Shown here piece after piece: positions 40,786 to 45,374 of a DNA stretch of 45,374 bases. The notes under the pieces are model-generated. The model was not told where the DNA came from. It worked only from the letters and a program-made list of their open reading frames with translations, and did no database searches. Source of the DNA: Chloroflexota bacterium. GTDB lineage: Bacteria > Chloroflexota > Anaerolineae > UBA4142 > SHND01. Location: contig JACQWQ010000051.1 in the NCBI GenBank assembly GCA_016209205.1, positions 1 to 45,374 on the forward strand, in the 5' to 3' direction. A program made the position numbers and the translations under genes. Numbering within the stretch: the first letter of the stretch is position 1; the number at the start of each line of letters is the position of its first letter.

Positions 40786-41086
40786 TGGCTGCTCCTCTGA
40801 AAATAACCCGTAGTAACGAATTGATTCGTTTGGGGCTTGACGGAACGATTGAGGCGATGAAGTGCAATCGCACGTCACTACGCCGCGCCGATTTTCATTG
40901 ACTGCTGGTGCGACGCAAGGCGCATGACGAACTCCCTTGAAAATATCAGCTGCCAGCGGATAAAAAACGGATGAACGGATACGGACGCGCCCATCCGCTG
41001 GCAACTCCTCCCCGCGCCATTTTCATTCCACTGCGGGCGCGTCGCAAGGTGAATGGACAACTCCCTTGGAAGGAGCGGGAACGCAT
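40786..41086. other. Gap with repeated start-region-like segments
   Basis: No gene is visible. On the minus strand two related segments (about 40894-40940 and 41010-41065), each with an AAGGGAGTT site, a CTTGCG(A/T)CGC core and a following ATGAAAAT, resemble duplicated remnants of a gene start like that at 40785. GCCAGCGGAT/ATCCGCTGGC forms a stem between them. Confidence 0.5.
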
Positions 41087-42136
41087 TCAATACGGAAATG
41101 CCTGCATGAACGCGTCCAACGCCGCTTGCCCGCTTTTCGCGCTCGCGGAAAAATAGTATCCGCCGCGCGTCCAGGCAAAGAACGCGCCGTACTCGTTATT
41201 CACCAACAAATAACTCGGCTCGGTGCCGATGGAACCGAACCGCGGATCAGTAGGAAATTCTGGTGTCGTCTCACTTGCGGCGGTTTCCAGACCAAGCTGC
41301 GCGTTTGCCGCGCTGCTGGTTACGTCGAACTCGACAAAAATTTCTGCGCCGCCGGAGCGATAGGTCGCATATACCCCGTTGCCGTCAACCTCGATAGAAG
41401 TTGGCTGCACGCCCCGCTGCTCGGATTTTTCAAGCAGCACACGCGAGTACGAACCGACCTGTTTGGGTAACAGCTGCTCGAGGTCAAGACCATCGGGCAT
41501 CGGGCGTTTTTCAATTCCGTAAGGCGCTGTTCCATTCAGCATGGTGATTGCTCCTCTCGTCGGTTTTTCGCTCGCCGTGGACGCGCTCTGCGCCGCGGGC
41601 GTTGCCGCCGACTCGCCGCGCAAGAAAAAGACGCTCGTCTCTTTGCTTTTCTCATCCTGCACGGTAATGATCAGCAGACCGATCTGCTTGTCGCCCTGCT
41701 CTTTGTTGAACACGCAAAAGACACCTCCTTGCGCAATAGCTTGCTGTCCGCTCACACACCCCGATGCGTCGCTCGCCCAATTGTACGGCGCAGCCGCCAT
41801 GCGCGATGTGGTGTAAAAATTTTTGATGTCGTCTGGCGTCTTGGTAGTGTTGAACATGAGCCAATCCCATTCGGGGGCGTCCTCACCCAGGCCCTTCATC
41901 ATCAGGTTAACGCCCGTCCTCATGAATAACTTGATCGAGGACGGTAGTTCTGCCTCAATGGGCTTGCCCAATCCGTCCATCGCGGGCACATCGCTCCACA
42001 ACGCACCGACGGCTTTGAAATTATCGCCGCCCGTAAGCGTATTCACCGCGCCGCACGATATCGCGAGAAAAGCCAAGGCGAGCCACAATGGCAGCGCCAG
42101 AAATTTGCAAGGGCTGATTTCTTTATGGATATTCAT
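41087..42136 (-). CDS. Exported lipoprotein of unknown function (operon member)
   Basis: 349 residues. Signal peptide with a lipobox (LALAFLAISC, Cys about 27), so it is probably lipid-anchored outside the cytoplasmic membrane. Two similar-sized parts follow: about 50-180 (WDWLMFNTTKTPDDIKNFY, NWASDASGCVSGQQAIAQGG) and about 210-349 (PMPDGLDLEQLLPKQVGSYS, VYATYRSGGAEIFVEFD), joined by a Thr/Ala linker. No family recognised. The ATG at 42136 overlaps the CSLREA (3) gene end by 14 nt, showing coupling; a longer frame upstream is a shadow of that gene. Likely works with the beta-helix protein at the surface. Confidence 0.82.
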   Translation of the reverse strand: MNIHKEISPCKFLALPLWLALAFLAISCGAVNTLTGGDNFKAVGALWSDVPAMDGLGKPIEAELPSSIKLFMRTGVNLMMKGLGEDAPEWDWLMFNTTKTPDDIKNFYTTSRMAAAPYNWASDASGCVSGQQAIAQGGVFCVFNKEQGDKQIGLLIITVQDEKSKETSVFFLRGESAATPAAQSASTASEKPTRGAITMLNGTAPYGIEKRPMPDGLDLEQLLPKQVGSYSRVLLEKSEQRGVQPTSIEVDGNGVYATYRSGGAEIFVEFDVTSSAANAQLGLETAASETTPEFPTDPRFGSIGTEPSYLLVNNEYGAFFAWTRGGYYFSASAKSGQAALDAFMQAFPY

Positions 42137-43544
42137 AGGCGCCTCGGTCGCAGCGCGCTTTGCCGTTGCCGTCGCCGTCGGTGGGACGCGGCGCGTTGCG
42201 TTGGTCGTTTGGCAGCACGTTTCCGTTGGAATCTTTGCAGCCCTTTGGATTGCCCGTGTCAATCGCGGGACTGCTCGCGAGCAGCGCTTCGGTGGGCGTG
42301 AACCCGCCGTTGTTTTGAAGTGCGCCAAGATTGGCGTGGACATTGGTCTGTACGCTGGGGTCTGGGCCGTAATTGCAATTGACCGGCGCGTAAATCAGGT
42401 TGTAGAACTTGACGTTGAGAATTCCGCTGAGTGGTCCGTAACAGTCCGCCGCCGCATAAATTTGCAGATTGGGATTGACGAGAACGAGATTGCGGTCGAG
42501 AATCGAATTGTAAGCATTCGCGCCGCCGGCGTTGTACAATCCACCGGTCTGCGCGTTCAGTCCCGATATATTGTCCGCCAAGGTGACGTTGTATAAATTG
42601 AGCTGCGCCTGGTAGTTGTAAATCCCCGCGCCATCTGACGCATTACTGCTGGTCGAGTCATAATGATTGTTCGCGACGGTGCTGTTGACCATTGTCACGC
42701 TGCCGCCGCCGGCATTATACAAACCGGCGCCGTGATCGGCGCGGTTGTTGTCGAGGGTGCTTTGCAGGATGACCACCGAGCTGCCAACATTGAGCACCGC
42801 GCCGCCAATGCGATTGGGCACGACTCCGACGACATGATTTTCCGTCAGGCGCGTGCGGACAAGCTTGAGGATGCCCGAGTTGCCTATTCCGCCTCCGCCA
42901 TTGGTTGCGCTGTTGTACGGACCAAGTGTGCTCTGGACGATGGTCAACTTGCCCAAGTTTTCAATCGCGCCGCCCTCGACCGTCGAGTGGTTGTTGGTCA
43001 GAATACTATTGCGCAGTTTAGCTTTTGCTCCCGATTGAATCGCGATGCCGCCGCCATAATCATTCACCAGATATCCGCCCCGGATGGTCACACCGGAAAT
43101 GACCGCGCTGCCTGCGCGCACATCCAAGACGCGGTCCACTCCTTGCGCGTCAACGATGGTGGTCGGCGCGTGCGAACCTTGCAAGTTGACACTGTGCAGA
43201 ATGTCGAGGTCGCCAGTCGCGCTTGCATCTTCGTTCACGCCGTTGATGGCGAGTAGATAGGCGCCTGCGGGCAGCACAATCGTATTGCCCCCGCCGAGCG
43301 CATTGTTTTCCATAATAGCTGCGCGCAGTGTACATTTTTTCGACGGCGTACTGGCGCATTTCCCATTGCCGGGATTGGCATCCGCTTCATCGGCGCTGCT
43401 GTTTACGGTAAAGGTCAAGACCGTGGGCGCGTGTGGCGCGCGTGTGGGAAACTGCGGCGCGTGCGGGGCAGCGAACGCGCTGTACGACGCGGGCGCGAGA
43501 AAAACGAGTACCAAGAAGCTGCTGACGAATCGAATGAGATTCAT
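42123..43544 (-). CDS. Secreted CSLREA-type beta-helix protein (3)
   Basis: 473 residues. Signal peptide about 1-26 (FVSSFLVLVFLAPASYSAFA). CSLREA-type domain (about 44-85: FTVNSSADEADANPGNGKC, CTLRAAIMENNALGGG), a beta-helix (90-420) with NYGG/NNGG-type turns, and the end block QRNAPRPTDGDGNGKARCD..AYE. GGAGG lies 8 nt before ATG 43544, 14 nt after the stop of the preceding lipoprotein gene, and its 3' end overlaps the following lipoprotein gene. The interleaving of lipoprotein and beta-helix genes suggests that they act together at the cell surface. Confidence 0.88.
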   Translation of the reverse strand: MNLIRFVSSFLVLVFLAPASYSAFAAPHAPQFPTRAPHAPTVLTFTVNSSADEADANPGNGKCASTPSKKCTLRAAIMENNALGGGNTIVLPAGAYLLAINGVNEDASATGDLDILHSVNLQGSHAPTTIVDAQGVDRVLDVRAGSAVISGVTIRGGYLVNDYGGGIAIQSGAKAKLRNSILTNNHSTVEGGAIENLGKLTIVQSTLGPYNSATNGGGGIGNSGILKLVRTRLTENHVVGVVPNRIGGAVLNVGSSVVILQSTLDNNRADHGAGLYNAGGGSVTMVNSTVANNHYDSTSSNASDGAGIYNYQAQLNLYNVTLADNISGLNAQTGGLYNAGGANAYNSILDRNLVLVNPNLQIYAAADCYGPLSGILNVKFYNLIYAPVNCNYGPDPSVQTNVHANLGALQNNGGFTPTEALLASSPAIDTGNPKGCKDSNGNVLPNDQRNAPRPTDGDGNGKARCDRGAYEYP

Positions 43545-43558
43545 GGTTTGCACCTCCG

Positions 43559-44638
43559 TTATTGTCCCAAGCGAGCCGCAATCTTTTGCCCGAGCTGCGG
43601 CAACCACTTTTGCATCGCCGTGTTGATCTGGTCGAGCATCTCACTGCTCTCGGGGAACGTCACGATGGAAAAGCGGACGTACTTGGCGCCCTTGTTCAAA
43701 ATGTACGCTTCGCCAGAATCGTATGCGGTCACGCCGCCCAGGTCGAGCGTTTTGCCTGTGCTTATCAACTTGGCTTGATTGAATTGCGCCTCGGTGAGAT
43801 AGACCACGCTGACGATGGCAGCTGTTTTGAGCGAATCGCTGCGCCCGCGAAAACGGCACATGTTTCCGCCGAACGCAGAAGGCGCAGATTCGGGTCCGGT
43901 CATGTCGAACTCGGTCATGACCGCTTTCACCTCGTCGAGCGTCAACAACGCGCACGGGTCGCCTTTTTCCTCAACTTTGCTGACACTGCTGGGCATCGGC
44001 GCGCCCACTGCGCCGTTGCGCGCCACCGCACGCGCGAGCGCTTCGTACACTTCGGCATACGTCATCGTGCTGCCGTCGGCTTTGGTCAGTTGGGCTATTT
44101 TGTTATCGGGATCAATCTTGGTGGCGGTGCCGCCGACAAGCAGAGTCACACTATAGTTGTCTTTTGGGAATTCGATCAGATTCATCCAATCCTGACCGAT
44201 GCCCGAATCTTTCGCGATGCCTTTGGCGCCGCCTTCGAGTTCCACAGTTTTCGCCCCAGTGAGATAGGGAAAGAGACCACTGCCCGCGCCGACCTCGACC
44301 CTGATCTTGCCCTCGCCCGCTGTGATGGTACAACCCGTCGATCCTTCACTTCCGCCGCTCAAATCCTGGCTGTCGGCTAAACCACCGCCATAGCCCGAAA
44401 TCTTTTTGACATCGGCGGTGGTGAGCAGTGCGCACGCCTGCGGCACATTTGCCTTATTGGAAGGTGCAGTGTTCGACGCTGAATCTGCAGACGAGTTTAC
44501 GTTTGATTGCGCGCCGCTGGTCGGCTGTGTTGCCGCATTGGGCGCGCCCGAATTCTGTGGCGCGCGATTCCCGCCGCACGCGCTCAGCAGAATGAATACG
44601 AGGCACAGGATTGTCGCACGCGCAATTACTTTTTTCAT
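43559..44638 (-). CDS. Exported lipoprotein with two DUF3558-like repeats
   Basis: 359 residues. Lipobox LLSACGG (Cys about 21), then an Asn/Ser/Thr/Ala-rich linker (25-68) and two related domains: about 69-210 (ACALLTTADVKKISG, GCTITAGEGKIRVEV) and about 230-359 (CALLTLDEVKAVMTE, MCRFRGRSDSLKTAAIV). CALLT..EV with a following Cys, repeated in each domain, resembles DUF3558-type lipoproteins; each domain likely holds one disulfide. Function unknown. The ATG at 44638 overlaps the stop of a small upstream gene (ATGA). Confidence 0.82.
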   Translation of the reverse strand: MKKVIARATILCLVFILLSACGGNRAPQNSGAPNAATQPTSGAQSNVNSSADSASNTAPSNKANVPQACALLTTADVKKISGYGGGLADSQDLSGGSEGSTGCTITAGEGKIRVEVGAGSGLFPYLTGAKTVELEGGAKGIAKDSGIGQDWMNLIEFPKDNYSVTLLVGGTATKIDPDNKIAQLTKADGSTMTYAEVYEALARAVARNGAVGAPMPSSVSKVEEKGDPCALLTLDEVKAVMTEFDMTGPESAPSAFGGNMCRFRGRSDSLKTAAIVSVVYLTEAQFNQAKLISTGKTLDLGGVTAYDSGEAYILNKGAKYVRFSIVTFPESSEMLDQINTAMQKWLPQLGQKIAARLGQ

Positions 44639-44868
44639 CCCTCTTGCTCCTTGACTGGCTCGGCAAGAGAACGCGGCTTCGAGTTCGGGGCAGAATCATC
44701 GGAGAGAATTTCGATTCGTTCCGTCACGACGACGAGGGGTTCGTGTAAAATGCGTGGCAGCCATGTAATCGTCCATGTTTCCGTCGTCACAACCGTCAGG
44801 CGAGAGTGTGGAGCATTGGGGCGTTTACGTCGCGTTTTCCGCGCGAGCTGGCTTTTCCGTTCCGTCAC
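44635..44868 (-). CDS. Small hypothetical protein, possibly first in the CSLREA operon
   Basis: About 77 residues from a GTG at 44868 (or 83 from ATG 44886). It is basic at the start (RKSQLARKTRRKRP), then a strand-rich middle (LTVVTTETWTITWLP, LVVVTERIEILSDD) and a polar end. Evidence for reality: the stop overlaps the lipoprotein ATG (ATGA) and an AT-rich -10-like TATATC lies 6 nt before the GTG. No family recognised; no membrane helix, so probably cytoplasmic. It could be a small regulator of the operon, but this is a guess. Confidence is limited by its size and atypical composition. Confidence 0.45.
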   Translation of the reverse strand: MTERKSQLARKTRRKRPNAPHSRLTVVTTETWTITWLPRILHEPLVVVTERIEILSDDSAPNSKPRSLAEPVKEQEG

Positions 44869-44886
44869 ATTTGTGATATAACACAA

Positions 44887-45219
44887 TCACCCTACGCAAA
44901 GGTGACATTGTGTGACCAGCTGCTTGTGATATTTTTCCTCAGGCGAGGCAAAAGAATCGCGGGCGGCATTCCGCGCCGTAGAATGCTTTGCGTCTACCCC
45001 TCCTAACTCGGACAAGCCGAACCCAAACAGGAAACCGCGAATCTACGCGAATCTACGCGAATCGGGATACGAAAAAATTCGTGTGGATTCGTCGCGCGGA
45101 GTTCGCGCAATGATTCGCGGTGGAAAAATCTTTGCTTTCTGTGTAAAGATTTCAGTGGATGGGACAGTCCCTATCGCAATCGTGAATGACCGTTTCGTAA
45201 TCCGCTCCGGAGGTACGTC
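44887..45219. other. Gap with dispersed repeat and regulator leader
   Basis: It contains divergent upstream sequence of the CSLREA operon, copy B of the 155-bp repeat (45001-45154), and a short leader with GGAGG (45209-45213) before the XRE gene. No other signal seen. Confidence 0.6.
45001..45154 (+). repeat. Dispersed ~155-bp repeat, copy B
   Basis: Begins TCCTAACTCGGACAAGCCGA and ends around the AAATCTTTGC hairpin, matching copy A (9083-9238) along its length with several differences and small indels in the middle. Confidence 0.8.
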
Positions 45220-45374
45220 ATGCGTGCTTTTAGTTCTGCGCAAAACTCCGAGCGCCGACTCGATCCCGCCGTCATCGTCACCTTCGGCGAATTGTTAAAA
45301 TACCTGCGCCGCCGCGCGCGCTTGACCCAAGACGAATTGGGACGCGCCGTCGGCTATAGCCGCGAACAAATCAA
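45220..45374 (+). CDS. XRE-family HTH regulator, N-terminal part (cut by window edge)
   Basis: Only 51 residues are visible: a polar lead (1-20) and the start of a helix-turn-helix of the Cro/C1 type (about 22-51: FGELLKYLRRRARLTQDELG, then RAVGYSREQI). In this pattern the TQDELG helix and the AVGYSREQI recognition helix are typical. GGAGG lies 6 nt before ATG 45220. In chloroflexi such a start often belongs to a large MalT/NACHT-like regulator, but the rest is outside the window, so this cannot be judged. Confidence 0.85.
   Translation, partial: MRAFSSAQNSERRLDPAVIVTFGELLKYLRRRARLTQDELGRAVGYSREQI

Noticed and set aside
40786..41004. Extended N-terminus for CSLREA protein 2
   Set aside because: A clear signal peptide with its own ribosome site starts at 40785; the extension covers repeat-like non-coding sequence.
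44806..45006. Small plus-strand gene
   Set aside because: No ribosome site or family; it runs into the dispersed repeat and opposes a better small-gene candidate.

Overview
The window looks like a chromosomal segment of an uncultured Chloroflexota bacterium, probably Anaerolineae-like. The inference rests on gene families seen together in that phylum: GT-C glycosyltransferases with outer beta-sandwich tails, Pro/Thr-stalked membrane proteins, CSLREA-type beta-helix proteins, CHAT proteases, a DUF6754/GlmL-family cluster, and GC-rich DNA full of short intergenic repeats. No rRNA, tRNA or CRISPR array was seen.

Layout. 1-5588 (minus): an envelope redox operon (PepSY protein, small anchored protein, ApbE flavin transferase, ferric-reductase-like haem membrane protein, OmpR-type regulator, histidine kinase) plus a separate secreted DUF5666 protein. 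Both transcription units have the same promoter layout: four TTAA half-sites at 11/12/11 bp, then exactly 20 nt to the -10 box. This suggests a two-gene-unit regulon of the encoded regulator. 5962-15661 (plus): two GT-C glycosyltransferase-like proteins, a stalked membrane protein, a PQQ-propeller protein and a polytopic membrane protein. 15715-16113 (plus): two candidate structured RNAs, the first with a 6S-like architecture. 16224-17885: a secreted beta-helix protein. 18082-18300 (minus): a cold-shock protein with a long leader. 18462-20346 (minus): a PAS-PAS-GGDEF diguanylate cyclase broken by two small mobile elements; removing them restores the frame and the GGDEF motif exactly. 21217-22478: a decayed IS110-family element.

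22557-32863 (plus): a nearly continuous set of co-directional, often overlapping genes built around a DUF6754 membrane protein, a 962-aa zinc-ribbon protein with repeated W-L motifs, further polytopic proteins, an ASKHA ATPase of the glutamate mutase L family, a barrel-sandwich protein and an LPXTG protein. I regard this as the best candidate for an undescribed membrane-associated machine. 33211-37616 (plus): two adjacent CHAT-domain proteases with intact His/Cys motifs. 37617-37925: three tandem 113-bp hairpin units. 37951-44868 (minus): an operon of three CSLREA beta-helix proteins, two lipoproteins and one small protein. The window ends inside an XRE-type regulator (plus).

Repeats are prominent: heptamer arrays ending at or close to start codons, a 47-bp perfect palindrome, a ~155-bp dispersed repeat in three copies, an ~90-bp palindromic element, a 23-bp tandem array and compact hairpins sharing one core. 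Coordinates were read by eye, so repeat boundaries may be off by a few bases. Family names come from motif recognition, not database searches.
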